Position numbers and translations under genes: made by a program
The notes under the pieces: model-generated
Told to the model about the DNA's origin: nothing
Databases searched by the model: none
Seen by the model: the letters and a program-made list of their open reading frames with translations, nothing else
Assembly (NCBI RefSeq): GCF_900168015.1
Contig: NZ_FUYR01000003.1
Coordinates: forward strand, 124,001-188,000
From: Daejeonella lutea
GTDB taxonomy: Bacteria; Bacteroidota; Bacteroidia; Sphingobacteriales; Sphingobacteriaceae
Direction: 5' to 3'
DNA length: 64,000 bases
Shown here: positions 34,292 to 43,691 of the stretch, piece by piece
How the letters are laid out: every line of letters starts with the position of its first letter
Position numbering within the stretch: position 1 is the first letter of the stretch

Positions 34292-35284
34292 ATGCGAAGA
34301 CTGCTCACCCTTTTCCTCATTATATTTTCTCTGGATGTGTCAGGACAGACCATCAAGGGGCAAATTTTGGTCTACGGATCAGAAGAAGCCTTATCTAATG
34401 CGAATGTTTACTATGACGGGGGGTACAGAGGGGTGATATCTGATTCCACCGGACATTTTCAGTTAGAGCCTATGTCAACTGGTAAAAAGCCTATAATTAT
34501 TAGTGCGGTTGGGTATCATTCAACTTTGATTGCTGACTATACGAGCGAGGAATTTTTAAAAGTTTATCTTGAACCTAAGACGTATTCACTGGATGGGGTT
34601 GTTGTAACTTACGACGGCATGTCAAGAGAGGAAAAGGAGGCCATATTCAAAGCGGAATTTCTGGGCATTTCGGAGAATGCACGAGAATGTGAGATATTGA
34701 ATATAGATGATGTTACCCTGGTATATAATTCCAGACGAAAGACTATAGAAGCCACGGCAGAGGAGCCAATTATATTGCTCAATAAGGCTCTGGGATTTAA
34801 AATAACATATTATCTGGAAGCCTTCAAATACTCACCCGGAAATATTTATTTTTCGGGAAATTATTTCTTTGAACCCGATTCAACTTTGGAAAAGAAAGAA
34901 CTAAACCGTGTAGAAAGGAAGAGAAAACAAGCTTATTTTGGATCAAGGATGCATTTTATCAGGGCGCTTTATGAGGATCGTCTCACTAAGGAGGGGTTCA
35001 GGCTGCTGAATATGTTCGATAGGGATCAGGATTTTAGCGGGCTTGTTGTTGACGGCGAAAAAGGGAGAAGTATATTTATGAAATCCCGGCTTGTGGTAAT
35101 TTATAAGGCAAATCAGGGCGCACTTACTTTTCTCGATAAGAACAAGGATTTCACGCGAATTGATAAAAGCGGATACCATGACCCTATGGGAATTACATGG
35201 TCTGGGAGTATGGCCAATCAGCGAATGGCCGATTTATTGCCTTTTGAGTATCAGCCTGACGCTCGTAAAGAAGATAGAAATTGA
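34292..35284 (+). CDS. Carboxypeptidase-like regulatory domain protein
   Basis: After a signal peptide (ending LDVSGQ) comes a carboxypeptidase-like regulatory Ig domain (residues about 20-100, IKGQILVYGSEEALSNANVY). About 230 residues of a conserved but uncharacterised region follow (ARECEILNIDDV, FKITYYLEAFKY, YFSGNYFFEP). The ATG at 34292 is preferred over an adjacent TTG at 34289. It overlaps the next gene by 4 bases (TTGA), implying coupled translation with the glucanase. Confidence 0.8.
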   Translation: MRRLLTLFLIIFSLDVSGQTIKGQILVYGSEEALSNANVYYDGGYRGVISDSTGHFQLEPMSTGKKPIIISAVGYHSTLIADYTSEEFLKVYLEPKTYSLDGVVVTYDGMSREEKEAIFKAEFLGISENARECEILNIDDVTLVYNSRRKTIEATAEEPIILLNKALGFKITYYLEAFKYSPGNIYFSGNYFFEPDSTLEKKELNRVERKRKQAYFGSRMHFIRALYEDRLTKEGFRLLNMFDRDQDFSGLVVDGEKGRSIFMKSRLVVIYKANQGALTFLDKNKDFTRIDKSGYHDPMGITWSGSMANQRMADLLPFEYQPDARKEDRN

Positions 35285-36621
35285 AAGCCCTGACTATTTG
35301 CTTGTGCACTTTTTTCCTTGCCAGCTGTGCGATGAAACAGAACGGCCTTGCAGTGCGGGATAAGTTATCCGACGAGGAAATCCTCGACTCAGTTCAGTAT
35401 CATACTTTTCAATATTTCTGGGACGGAGCAGAGCCTGTTTCAGGGGCGGGCAGGGAGCGTTTTCATGAAGATGGTTTATACCCACAAAATGACAAAAATA
35501 CAGTAGCCACCGGGGCTGCCGGTTTTGGAATTATGGCAATCATTACCGCGATTGATCGCAAGTTTGTTCCCCGGAATGAAGGAGTCCAGCGTCTAAACAA
35601 AATCCTTGGTTACCTGGAAAAGGCAGACCGGTTCCACGGTGCCTGGCCCCATTGGATGGAAGGTGAAACTGGTAGAGTCAAGCCATTTTCTAAGAGGGAT
35701 GACGGAGGTGACTTGGTAGAAACTTCTTTCGTAGCGCAGGGCCTGATTTGCATACGCCAGTATTTCAAGGCTGGCAACTTCCAGGAGCAAGCGCTGGCGG
35801 CAAAGGCGACTCAGTTATGGGAAGAAATTGATTTTAATTTTTACCGGAATGGTAAAAATGTTCTTTACTGGCACTGGAGCCCTCAGTATCAATGGCAGAT
35901 GAATTTTGCCGTCAGGGGTTATAATGAGTGCCTGATCATGTATGTACTCGCTGCGTCATCTCCAAAATACGGAGTCCCGGCAGAAGTTTATCACGAAGGC
36001 TGGGCACAAAATGGTAAGATAAAGCGGGTAACAAATTACAAGGGAATTCCTTTGCAGCTTTTTCATCAGGGGGATGCAAAGAACGGCGGGCCTTTATTTT
36101 GGGCACACTATTCATTTTTAGGTTTGAACCCGAATGGATTGTCAGACCGGTATGCAGATTATGGTCAGGAGGTAAGGAATATGGCAAAGATCAATTACCA
36201 ATGGTCGGTGGATAATCCTGGCGGGTTCGAAGGATATTCTCCGGAAAGTTGGGGATTGACCGCAAGCTATTCAGTAACGGGATATGCCGCGCATGCACCT
36301 TCATTAAAAGAGGACCTTGGTGTTATTTCTCCTACAGCAGCATTGTCTTCCTTCCCTTACACCCCCAAAGAATCTATGGCGGCCATGCGCAACTGGTACA
36401 CGAATAAAAAGGATAAGATTTGGGGTAAGTATGGTTTTTATGACGCATTCAGCGATCAGGCGGCATGGTATCCTAAAAAATATCTTGGAATAGATCAGGG
36501 CCCGATCGTAGTTATGATTGAGAACTACCGCTCAGGTTTGCTATGGGAGCTATTTATGAAGGATAAAGACGTTCAGTCCGGGCTAAAAAAACTGGACTTT
36601 GTAAGCCCATATCTGAAATGA
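35281..36621 (+). CDS. Lipoprotein glucanase, GH144/glucoamylase-like family
   Basis: Starts at TTG and has a lipoprotein signal (TFFLASCAMK, lipid Cys at 16). The body is an alpha/alpha-barrel of the glucoamylase-like domain: YHTFQYFWDGAEP (about residues 40-52), AATGAAGFGIMAI-type segment, WHWSPQYQWQMNF and GYNECLIMYVLAASSP (about 200-230), and GPIVVMIENYRSGLLWELFM near the end. GH144 members are endo-beta-1,2-glucanases in Bacteroidota such as Chitinophaga. Activity on beta-1,2-glucan is inferred from family. Lipoprotein placement suggests the outer membrane or periplasm. Confidence 0.88.
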   Translation: MKALTICLCTFFLASCAMKQNGLAVRDKLSDEEILDSVQYHTFQYFWDGAEPVSGAGRERFHEDGLYPQNDKNTVATGAAGFGIMAIITAIDRKFVPRNEGVQRLNKILGYLEKADRFHGAWPHWMEGETGRVKPFSKRDDGGDLVETSFVAQGLICIRQYFKAGNFQEQALAAKATQLWEEIDFNFYRNGKNVLYWHWSPQYQWQMNFAVRGYNECLIMYVLAASSPKYGVPAEVYHEGWAQNGKIKRVTNYKGIPLQLFHQGDAKNGGPLFWAHYSFLGLNPNGLSDRYADYGQEVRNMAKINYQWSVDNPGGFEGYSPESWGLTASYSVTGYAAHAPSLKEDLGVISPTAALSSFPYTPKESMAAMRNWYTNKKDKIWGKYGFYDAFSDQAAWYPKKYLGIDQGPIVVMIENYRSGLLWELFMKDKDVQSGLKKLDFVSPYLK

Positions 36622-36660
36622 TTTGATTTTTAATCAGGATATCTTACGTTCGACACCCTG

Positions 36661-36709
36661 TCAACCGTCAACCGTCAACCCTCAACAGTCAACCCTCAAC
36701 CGTCAACCG
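36661..36709. repeat. Seven perfect-phase TCAACCG heptads
   Basis: TCAACCG, TCAACCC or TCAACAG repeats seven times without slippage, between two convergent genes; it ends a few bases before a stop codon. No inverted partner is visible here. Confidence 0.85.
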
Positions 36710-36713
36710 TACA

Positions 36714-37949
36714 CTAGTTTCTCCCTCTCCCATCAACCACTAGTGGTGTATTGATGCCATTAAGATTATAAACAACTTTGCCTGCCCTGATCGTTAGTTC
36801 GGTTTCCAATTTGCTTGTGGCATCCATTTTAAAGCCCGTATAATCGAAGAAGCCAAATTTACCTTCACGAATATTGAACACAGCAACATCAGCTATTGAG
36901 CCAACGGATAATGTTCCAAGGTCTTCTCTTTTAATCACTTTTGCCGCGTTCTGAGTTGTAGCTTTGACTACCGATTGAAGATCCATTCCCATCCGCATGA
37001 ATTTTGACATCACGTCGATCAGGCTTTTCATGGCTCCATTCACTGCACCTTTGTTCATGTCTGTGCTGATCGTGTTAGGATAAAAACCTTGCTGCAAAGC
37101 TGGTATCGCTTGAGAGTATGCGAAACTGATCCCTCCAAATCCCACATCGAAAATGATCCCTCTTTTTTGTGCCTCGACAATGAATGGCCGGATTTTTTTT
37201 GTTTTAGGATCTACAATGGATTCCCGGGATTCACCGAGCTCTGCAAAACAATGAGTAAATACGTCGCCCGGGCGCAGGTGTTTAAAGAATAGTTCTTCCA
37301 GAGGATGTGCCGGCCTGGTACCTCCGAAATCAACCATTACAGGAATATTACCGATTGTTCCGGCACCGACAGCGCGATCAACAGCTGTCCAGTCTGCGCC
37401 ATTGTAATGCGCGGTTTTAATGCCCACAATGTACTGTTTGTTTTTAATTGCAAACTCGCCGGTTAATTTAGAATCCATATCAGCGGTATTCTGTTCGGCC
37501 GTACCACCTGCAAAACCTTCGCCCACAATATTAAGCCATGAAAGAACGCGGGTTTCAGACTTGTCAATTGTTTCCGCTTTAAATCGCTCAAATGATTTCC
37601 ATCCTGAGCTTCCGGCATCGACAGTAGTTGTAATCCCGCCTCTGAATGTAAATCCATCGGGAACCGGGTCACCGGCACGCATTCCATGAAAGTTATGAGA
37701 ATGAATGTCTATCAGTCCTGGCGTAACATATAATCCTTTCGCATGTACGACCTGCTTTGCCAATTTAGGATCAATGTTCTTCGCAACCTGCACGATCTTG
37801 TCGCCGTTGATTGCTATATCCATCAGCTCATTTATATTGTTTTTAGGGTCAATTACATGACCGCCTTTTATAACGATGCTGTACGTCTGAGCAGATGTTG
37901 TTGAAGCATATATGCAAAGTGCAAGGAGGGTAAAGAATATTTTTCTCAT
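36714..37949 (-). CDS. Secreted amidohydrolase/deacetylase-type metallohydrolase
   Basis: The start is set at MRKIFFTLLALCIYASTTSA (37949), a good signal peptide; a longer frame would overlap the next gene and has no sensible extra sequence. The protein is 411 residues: a composite barrel hydrolase with KGGHVIDPKNNINELMDIAI, the metal motif GLIDIHSHNFHGM, and GVFN/SIADVAVFNIREGKFGF at the end. It resembles dihydroorotase or D-aminoacylase-like amidohydrolases. The start lies 28 bp after the stop of the PQQ enzyme gene, so the two are probably one operon. Confidence 0.88.
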   Translation of the reverse strand: MRKIFFTLLALCIYASTTSAQTYSIVIKGGHVIDPKNNINELMDIAINGDKIVQVAKNIDPKLAKQVVHAKGLYVTPGLIDIHSHNFHGMRAGDPVPDGFTFRGGITTTVDAGSSGWKSFERFKAETIDKSETRVLSWLNIVGEGFAGGTAEQNTADMDSKLTGEFAIKNKQYIVGIKTAHYNGADWTAVDRAVGAGTIGNIPVMVDFGGTRPAHPLEELFFKHLRPGDVFTHCFAELGESRESIVDPKTKKIRPFIVEAQKRGIIFDVGFGGISFAYSQAIPALQQGFYPNTISTDMNKGAVNGAMKSLIDVMSKFMRMGMDLQSVVKATTQNAAKVIKREDLGTLSVGSIADVAVFNIREGKFGFFDYTGFKMDATSKLETELTIRAGKVVYNLNGINTPLVVDGRGRN

Positions 37950-37977
37950 CTTTTGGTGACAGATTTTAGTTGTCAAT

Positions 37978-40197
37978 TTATTTCGGCAAGGCAAATGAAA
38001 TGATATATCCTGCCGGATTCGCTGCGTCTCCGCCCACTGAAATTGCAATATATTGTTTGCCCTTACTCCAATAGGTACTGGGGTTTGCATTTGCTATACC
38101 CGGGAGAGTGTATTCCCAAACGACTTTCCCTGTTTTTTGATCGAATGCCCGGAACTTCCTGTCACGGGTGCTTCCGATAAATAACAGTCCACCTTTAGTT
38201 ACCAGTGGCCCGGCTGAACCGCTGGCTCCGGTTTCAGGTGCCCCTGGTAGCTGACTGTCAGGGGTATTGCCCAGGGTTACTGTCCACTCAAATTCTCCAG
38301 TATTTAAATTGATAGCGTGGAGCTGGCCGAATGGAGGTTTTATTCCTTGACGTCGTTCATTATCTGTAAACTGGCCATATGCTGTCAGGTTTAAATATTG
38401 ATCATCCTGCTTAATGTCAGCAATTTTGTTTGCCGCATTATTGGCCTGGATTTCTTTAAGAAAGCTTTGCTCTCTACCCGCGCGTGGAGCTGCCGGTTCT
38501 TTATCAAAAAGATAGGAGATTATCGCTTCTTCTTTACCTGCGATGACGCTGGCGAATGAAGGCATTTTGCCACCACCTCTTTTTATTTTATTAAGGGCAT
38601 CTTCGCGGCTCATCCGTGTTTCGATTGCTACAAGCGAGGGGTTTCCGGATTCGTCACCGTTTTTGTCAGGCATGTGACAAGCAACACAATAGGTATTATA
38701 AAGTGCTTTTCCCTGGGCATACACAGTAAGGTTAGCCGTTTCGTTTTGAACAACCTTTTTCATAGTTGCGATTTCGGGAGAATCGTTAGATTTTACGTAG
38801 ATGATCCCTTTCGTAGGATCCACCGCTCCGCCACCCCAGCTTGAACCCCCACGGCTTCCAGGCATCATAAAAGTTCCTTTTATAGCTGGGGGTGTGAAAG
38901 GACCCTCATATCTGAAAGACTTAAACCGCTTCATCAGAGTGTCGTGAGATGCCTTGGAGTAATTCGCAATATCAGATTCTGTGATAATTTGACGCGAATA
39001 GGGCTTTGGTTTTGTTGGAAAGGGTTGCGTAGGAGAGGCAACCTCACCAGGGATGTCAGACGCAGGAACGGGCCGTTCTTCAATTGGCCACAGTGGTACG
39101 CCAGTATCACGATTAAAAGTGTAGATGTATCCAAGTTTTGATGTTTGCGCTACTGCATCGATTTTTTTTCCATTATGGATAACCGTGATCAGATTTGGTG
39201 CTGCGGGAAGATCGTAGTCCCACAGATCGTGATGAACGGTCTGAAAGTGCCATCTGTATTTTCCTGTCCTGGCGTCCAAGGCCACTACAGAGTTTCCGAA
39301 AAGATTATTACCAATCCTGTCTTTTCCGTAATAATCATAAGTTGGAGACCCGGTCGCAAGGAAAATCATTCCGCGTTTCTCGTCCAGCGTCATTCCACCC
39401 CAACTATTAGCTCCACCAACGTATTTCCATGCATCTTTTGGCCAGCTATCGTAACCAACTTCTCCCGGTTGTGGTACAGTATGAAAAGTCCACACCAATG
39501 CACCTGTTTTTACATTGTAAGCACGAATATGACCCGGTTCAGCACCATAGAGTTCGGATACTTCGTTACCAATGATATATAGGTCCTGGTAGATCGTACC
39601 AGGAGTAGTTGGAATGACCGAGATCTTGTCGGGTTCACCTCGCATACCCACATTCATGCTCACTTTACCGCCATTGCCAAAGCTTGTTATAAGCTGACCA
39701 GTAGCCGCATTGACTGAAAATAACTGATCTCCGCCAGTAAACATGATCCTTTTATCCGCGCCGTCTTCATAATAAGTTACACCTCTTCCAACCCCACCTC
39801 CGGCGCCACCGTTAAAAGGATCGAAGCTCCAGATCTGCTCGCCTGTTGTTGCATTTAAGGCGTAAACGCGGTGCCTCGCAGACATAGTGTACATAACACC
39901 ATCGATTATTATGGGATTACTTTCACTGCTTCCACCCCGTGAGCCCTGCGGAGCATCACTGAATTTGTGAGTCCACGCAACTTCCAACTGATTCACATTG
40001 TTCAGATTCACCTGATCAAGAACTGAATAGGCTGTACCTTCACTATCTGCCTTGTAAACACTCCAGGTCCGATTGATATCTGCTTTACTGGTCGCAACCA
40101 GGGTCGGGTAAACCTTGCACCCGGTATATATCAGGGTGCCCAAAAGTGCTGTTAAGATTGCTGATCGCTTGGTTAGCAAGGTGTTGCGTATGGTCAT
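37978..40197 (-). CDS. PQQ-dependent dehydrogenase with inserted cytochrome c
   Basis: A 739-residue lipoprotein-type exported enzyme (signal ending LIYTGCK). Propeller repeats carry the quinoprotein W-motifs such as GALVWTFHTVPQPGE and GKVVWEYTLPG; SWGGMTLDEKRGMIFLATG and HHDLWDYDLPAAPNL match PQQ glucose/alcohol dehydrogenases. A haem c site CVACH (residues 504-508) with MPSFASV as the likely distal Met lies inside the propeller, between blades, not at the chain end. It should oxidise a sugar or alcohol in the periplasm and pass electrons to the respiratory chain. Substrate unknown. Confidence 0.9.
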   Translation of the reverse strand: MTIRNTLLTKRSAILTALLGTLIYTGCKVYPTLVATSKADINRTWSVYKADSEGTAYSVLDQVNLNNVNQLEVAWTHKFSDAPQGSRGGSSESNPIIIDGVMYTMSARHRVYALNATTGEQIWSFDPFNGGAGGGVGRGVTYYEDGADKRIMFTGGDQLFSVNAATGQLITSFGNGGKVSMNVGMRGEPDKISVIPTTPGTIYQDLYIIGNEVSELYGAEPGHIRAYNVKTGALVWTFHTVPQPGEVGYDSWPKDAWKYVGGANSWGGMTLDEKRGMIFLATGSPTYDYYGKDRIGNNLFGNSVVALDARTGKYRWHFQTVHHDLWDYDLPAAPNLITVIHNGKKIDAVAQTSKLGYIYTFNRDTGVPLWPIEERPVPASDIPGEVASPTQPFPTKPKPYSRQIITESDIANYSKASHDTLMKRFKSFRYEGPFTPPAIKGTFMMPGSRGGSSWGGGAVDPTKGIIYVKSNDSPEIATMKKVVQNETANLTVYAQGKALYNTYCVACHMPDKNGDESGNPSLVAIETRMSREDALNKIKRGGGKMPSFASVIAGKEEAIISYLFDKEPAAPRAGREQSFLKEIQANNAANKIADIKQDDQYLNLTAYGQFTDNERRQGIKPPFGQLHAINLNTGEFEWTVTLGNTPDSQLPGAPETGASGSAGPLVTKGGLLFIGSTRDRKFRAFDQKTGKVVWEYTLPGIANANPSTYWSKGKQYIAISVGGDAANPAGYIISFALPK

Positions 40198-40300
40198 TTT
40201 CTGCAGTCGTATTTAAGTTAACGGTTCAATTTAGGTAACAAATCAGGATATTGCGCGGACACGAAGTAAAATTTGTCTTACAATATATAAACCGCTGGTA

Positions 40301-40325
40301 CAAAAAAGGCGGCCAAAAGCCGCCT
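40301..40325 (-). terminator. Intrinsic terminator after pafA
   Basis: Read on the minus strand, AGGCGGC and GCCGCCT pair around a short TTTTG-type loop and are followed by a T-run (plus-strand A-run at 40302-40307). It sits 23 bp downstream of the phosphatase stop. Confidence 0.85.
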
Positions 40326-40347
40326 GGTGATAATAGGATCATTGAGT

Positions 40348-42015
40348 TTATTTGTAGGCTTCATGCACGGCTACTCCAATATTACCGTTAGGCTCCTGTA
40401 TTTTTAAAAGCCCAGTAATTGTTGGTGCAATATCTGTCATATTGTGAGAAGCATTAGTTTTTCCGTGTTTGATTCCCCATCCCATTAACAGGAATGGAAT
40501 GTGGGTGTCGTCCGGACTAACTGTTCCGTGGGTGGCCCCGGTAGGTGAAGCCCCCGAACCTGAGTACCAGGCAGGTTTAAGTATTATCTGAATCACTCCG
40601 CTTCGTTCACGGTTATATCCATTAATAATACGCTCACGATAACTTGCCGGGATATTAGCAGTTTGAGCTTGTTCCATATCAACCACAAACGCAACACCTT
40701 CTTTTTTCTTCAGGAATTCAATAGTTCTTGTCTTGATTTCTGCAATATTTCCTTTTCCGGCCTCAATTGCCGCGTAGTTGAGACTTACCTGATAATTGCT
40801 AAAACTCCTGATAGCTCCTTTTACTTTAAATTCGTTCTCTAACAGAGTATTTAATTCTCTCATATTGGCTGAAGTCTGGAAGACACCGGTATTGATTCTA
40901 TTATCTGCCATGAAGCCCGAATTGTGTTGTACTGCATGGTCAGCAGTTAAAAATACTGTGTAGTTTCCTTTACCAACTTTGGTATCCAAATAGGTAAGAA
41001 ATGAAGCCAGATCGCGATCAAGGCGCAGATAGGTATCTTCAACTTCTATGGAATTTGGACCAAATTGATGACCGATATAGTCCGGAGAAGACACACTTAC
41101 TGCAAGGAAATCGGTGATATCGTCTGCTCCAAGGCTTTCATTTTCTACCGCCGCTTTAGCAAGGTCAAGTGTCAAACTGCTGCCATAAGGCGTGCTGGTA
41201 ATAAGAGTGTTCCACCTTGCGCTCATCTCTGAGGTTTTGATCGGAAAAGTTGAGCTGGTCATACCGGCGAACCTGCCTTCATACCGATTATCATCTTTCG
41301 AGCTTTGAACGTATGTGTTGATCGGGTACAATGTATTCCAGTCCTGTTTTAGATATTTTTCGTGAAGTCGCTGTGCATTAAAATTACTGACCCAGGCTGG
41401 AAGTGCATTCATATAATAGGTGCTGGTAACCCAATTGCCCGTGTCTTCATCATACCAATATGCGGCATTTGCAGCGTGACCGCCCGGAAGGATACTTCCC
41501 CGGTCTTTCGACGCTACTGCAATTACTTTAGAACGGAAATTCGTTGCCAGACGAAGCTCGTCCGTCATTGTTGTAGATAAAAGGTTGCGTGGCGACATTT
41601 GGCCAGCTACAACAGTGCTGCTGCCAACAGTAGAAACCGTTGTATCTTCCACACAATACACTGTCCTGCCAGTTGACTGCTGAATAAAGTCATTGCCAGC
41701 CATTCCATGTATTGCTGGCACAGATCCGGTGTAGACACTAGCATGTCCGATAGCAGTTACACTAGGGATATAATTAATGTAGGTATTCTCCGCAGAAAAG
41801 CCCTCATTAAGCATGCGTTTAAAGCCTCCACTTCCGTAGCGCTCGTAAAATCGGTACAAGTAATCCCAGCGCATCTGGTCTACCATAATGCCAACCATTA
41901 GCTTGGGCCTTGGTACAGTTGTCTTAGGTACAGGTGGCGAAGGCCTCTTTGGCTGAGCTGAAACAGCCAATGTTGTAATTACTAATGCCGTGATTACCAG
42001 AGTTTTAAAAGTCAT
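40348..42015 (-). CDS. pafA: PafA-type alkaline phosphatase
   Basis: The 555-residue periplasmic phosphatase has a signal peptide ending TLAVSAQ. KLMVGIMVDQMRWDYL holds a metal Asp (Asp46), and SVTAIGHASVYTG contains the Thr nucleophile (Thr87), the mark of PafA in place of Ser. DRGSILPGG and VSSPDYIGHQFGPNS carry the active-site Lys/Arg-type and metal His residues; TVFLTADHAVQHNSGF adds more ligands. PafA releases phosphate from many monoesters. No Pho box was sought; own terminator present. Confidence 0.95.
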   Translation of the reverse strand: MTFKTLVITALVITTLAVSAQPKRPSPPVPKTTVPRPKLMVGIMVDQMRWDYLYRFYERYGSGGFKRMLNEGFSAENTYINYIPSVTAIGHASVYTGSVPAIHGMAGNDFIQQSTGRTVYCVEDTTVSTVGSSTVVAGQMSPRNLLSTTMTDELRLATNFRSKVIAVASKDRGSILPGGHAANAAYWYDEDTGNWVTSTYYMNALPAWVSNFNAQRLHEKYLKQDWNTLYPINTYVQSSKDDNRYEGRFAGMTSSTFPIKTSEMSARWNTLITSTPYGSSLTLDLAKAAVENESLGADDITDFLAVSVSSPDYIGHQFGPNSIEVEDTYLRLDRDLASFLTYLDTKVGKGNYTVFLTADHAVQHNSGFMADNRINTGVFQTSANMRELNTLLENEFKVKGAIRSFSNYQVSLNYAAIEAGKGNIAEIKTRTIEFLKKKEGVAFVVDMEQAQTANIPASYRERIINGYNRERSGVIQIILKPAWYSGSGASPTGATHGTVSPDDTHIPFLLMGWGIKHGKTNASHNMTDIAPTITGLLKIQEPNGNIGVAVHEAYK

Positions 42016-42090
42016 GAGATTTGCAAGGTTAATTTGTATAAATATCTTAAAAATAAGATCACGGGATGTAAAATGTTCAATACTTATTTA

Positions 42091-42176
42091 ATTGAAAGTT
42101 GAAAGTTGAGATTAGAGTGTGGAGAGTTGAGAATTGTACAGCGTTTAGTTAATTCTCAACTCTCAACTCTCAATTG
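42091..42176. repeat. Heptad arrays forming a 14-bp hairpin
   Basis: GAAAGTT units (42093-42110), then GAGAGTTGAGAATT (42122-42135) and its exact reverse complement AATTCTCAACTCTC (42151-42164), part of a further 7-bp-period array. It lies between two minus-strand genes, after the bactofilin gene in the transcription direction, and could terminate that transcript. Confidence 0.8.
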
Positions 42177-42199
42177 AAACCAGTTACACATTGCCGTCT

Positions 42200-42574
42200 C
42201 TATTGCACCGCAACCAGGTGCTCTACAACTGCATCTTTGGCCATGCTTACCATTCCAGTGTAAACGGCTCCCCGCTCAACCTGGAAAGTCCTGGTCTGGA
42301 TTTCCCCTAATATTTTTCCGGAGCTTTTGATTTCAATGGATTCAGCCTTAACTGTTCCGTTAACAGTGCCGTAAACGACAATTTCCCTTGTGTTTATATT
42401 ACCGTCGATCAGTCCATCCTCACCAACAATGAGTCCTTCGCCTATGAACAGGTCACCTTTTATATGACCATCAATTCTGACAAAAACGTCAGATTCTATT
42501 TTTCCCGTAACGACACAGCCTTTGCTGATGAGTGTGGGAGTTGCAGAAGACTGAGCGTTTTTGGAATTTCCCAT
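42200..42574 (-). CDS. Bactofilin A
   Basis: The 124-residue protein is a bactofilin (DUF583): a right-handed beta-helix seen as glycine-rich six-residue turns ISKGCVVTGKIESDVFVRID, HIKGDLFIGEGLIVGE and GTVNGTVKAESIEIKSSGKI. Bactofilins polymerise without nucleotide into membrane-bound filaments and often recruit peptidoglycan hydrolases. Here the M23 peptidase gene lies 7 bp upstream on the same strand, and a second bactofilin lies on the other arm of the locus. Confidence 0.93.
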   Translation of the reverse strand: MGNSKNAQSSATPTLISKGCVVTGKIESDVFVRIDGHIKGDLFIGEGLIVGEDGLIDGNINTREIVVYGTVNGTVKAESIEIKSSGKILGEIQTRTFQVERGAVYTGMVSMAKDAVVEHLVAVQ

Positions 42575-42581
42575 AATATTG

Positions 42582-43430
42582 TTAGTTAAAGCTTAGGTAG
42601 CTGCCGGGATTAATAGGTTTCCCATTTTTCCGGACTTCATAATGAAGGTGATTTCCGGTTGAGTGGCCTGTGGAACCAACTTGTCCGATAACCTGACCCG
42701 TATTTACAATTTGACCTTCTTTTACATTTACCTTGGATAAATGTCCGTAAAGAGTTTCTAGATTATTTTTGTGGCGTATCTTGACGCATTTACCGTATCC
42801 CTGGAACCAACCTGCAATAATTACTTTGCCATCGGCAGTGCTTTTAACCGCATCCCCCCGACGACCTTTGAAATCTATTCCAGGATGAAATTCTACCCGG
42901 CCGCGTCTTACAGGATCGCTTCTATATCCAAAGCGGGAGTTCATCACAAAGTTTGCAGGATAGCCGATAGGTGTAAATGCTATGCCCACCAAAACCTCTT
43001 CAAGCCTGTCGTTGTACAGAGCATAAGTTTCTTCAGCAGTTAACTCAGTCGCAGATTCGTTGTTGCCGCCGACATCTTTAACTGTAAATCCTTTAATACC
43101 TCTTTTTATCAGGTACTGGTTAATTTTCTTAAGCTTGTCTTCAATATTCTGAATGTAATTACGCGCTTGCGTAGTATCCGCGGCTACAGGGATCTGGCTT
43201 TTCAAGTGTGCGATTTCCCGTGCATATGCAATACGTTCCTGCTTGATCTTGCTGATCTCAAGCGAAAGAAAAATAATTGTAACTGTTAATAGAAGAAGAG
43301 TTAAACAAATTGTAAAAGCGTATTGCTTAATGCGGTTTATGTGCTTTGTTTTGACACGGAGGGATTTAGTTTCCCCTTTTGTAGTGCCAACGACCAACAC
43401 TGTGCTGAAATCGGATTTAGAAACTATCAT
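42582..43430 (-). CDS. Membrane-anchored LytM/M23 peptidoglycan endopeptidase
   Basis: A short basic cytoplasmic tail (residues 1-35, KTKHINRIKQ) precedes a single membrane span (about 37-57), a coiled coil (about 58-105) and a LytM domain (about 165-275). Zinc ligands stand in RVEFHPGIDFKGRRGD (His and Asp) and GNHLHYEVR (HxH); TLYGHLS carries the third catalytic-type His. It resembles the M23 partners of bactofilins such as Csd1 in Helicobacter and LmdC-type proteins. It opens the operon with bactofilin A and is divergent from the actin-like gene (261 bp between starts). Confidence 0.93.
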   Translation of the reverse strand: MIVSKSDFSTVLVVGTTKGETKSLRVKTKHINRIKQYAFTICLTLLLLTVTIIFLSLEISKIKQERIAYAREIAHLKSQIPVAADTTQARNYIQNIEDKLKKINQYLIKRGIKGFTVKDVGGNNESATELTAEETYALYNDRLEEVLVGIAFTPIGYPANFVMNSRFGYRSDPVRRGRVEFHPGIDFKGRRGDAVKSTADGKVIIAGWFQGYGKCVKIRHKNNLETLYGHLSKVNVKEGQIVNTGQVIGQVGSTGHSTGNHLHYEVRKNGKPINPGSYLSFN

Positions 43431-43691
43431 CAGTCAAGTTTAAAAAAAGAGCAGGCAGATGTGCTGTTTTAATAAGTAGCTATGATACTACATTTTATTG
43501 TTTTTAAAAAACATTTTATCATTTTAATTGTATGTTTATCCCAATTAAATAATAATATCTATTTTAGGGATCGGTTGTATTTGTTTAGGTATAGAGATGG
43601 AGAAATGCGAGAGGGGAGTAGCTAAAAATACTTTCGAAAATCGCTTTCAAAATCAAATTAACGTATACATACACTTTAAACGAATCTTATA

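Noticed and set aside
36714-38090. Longer start for the amidohydrolase at 38090
   Set aside because: It would overlap the PQQ enzyme gene by over 100 bp and put 47 odd residues before a perfect signal peptide at 37949.
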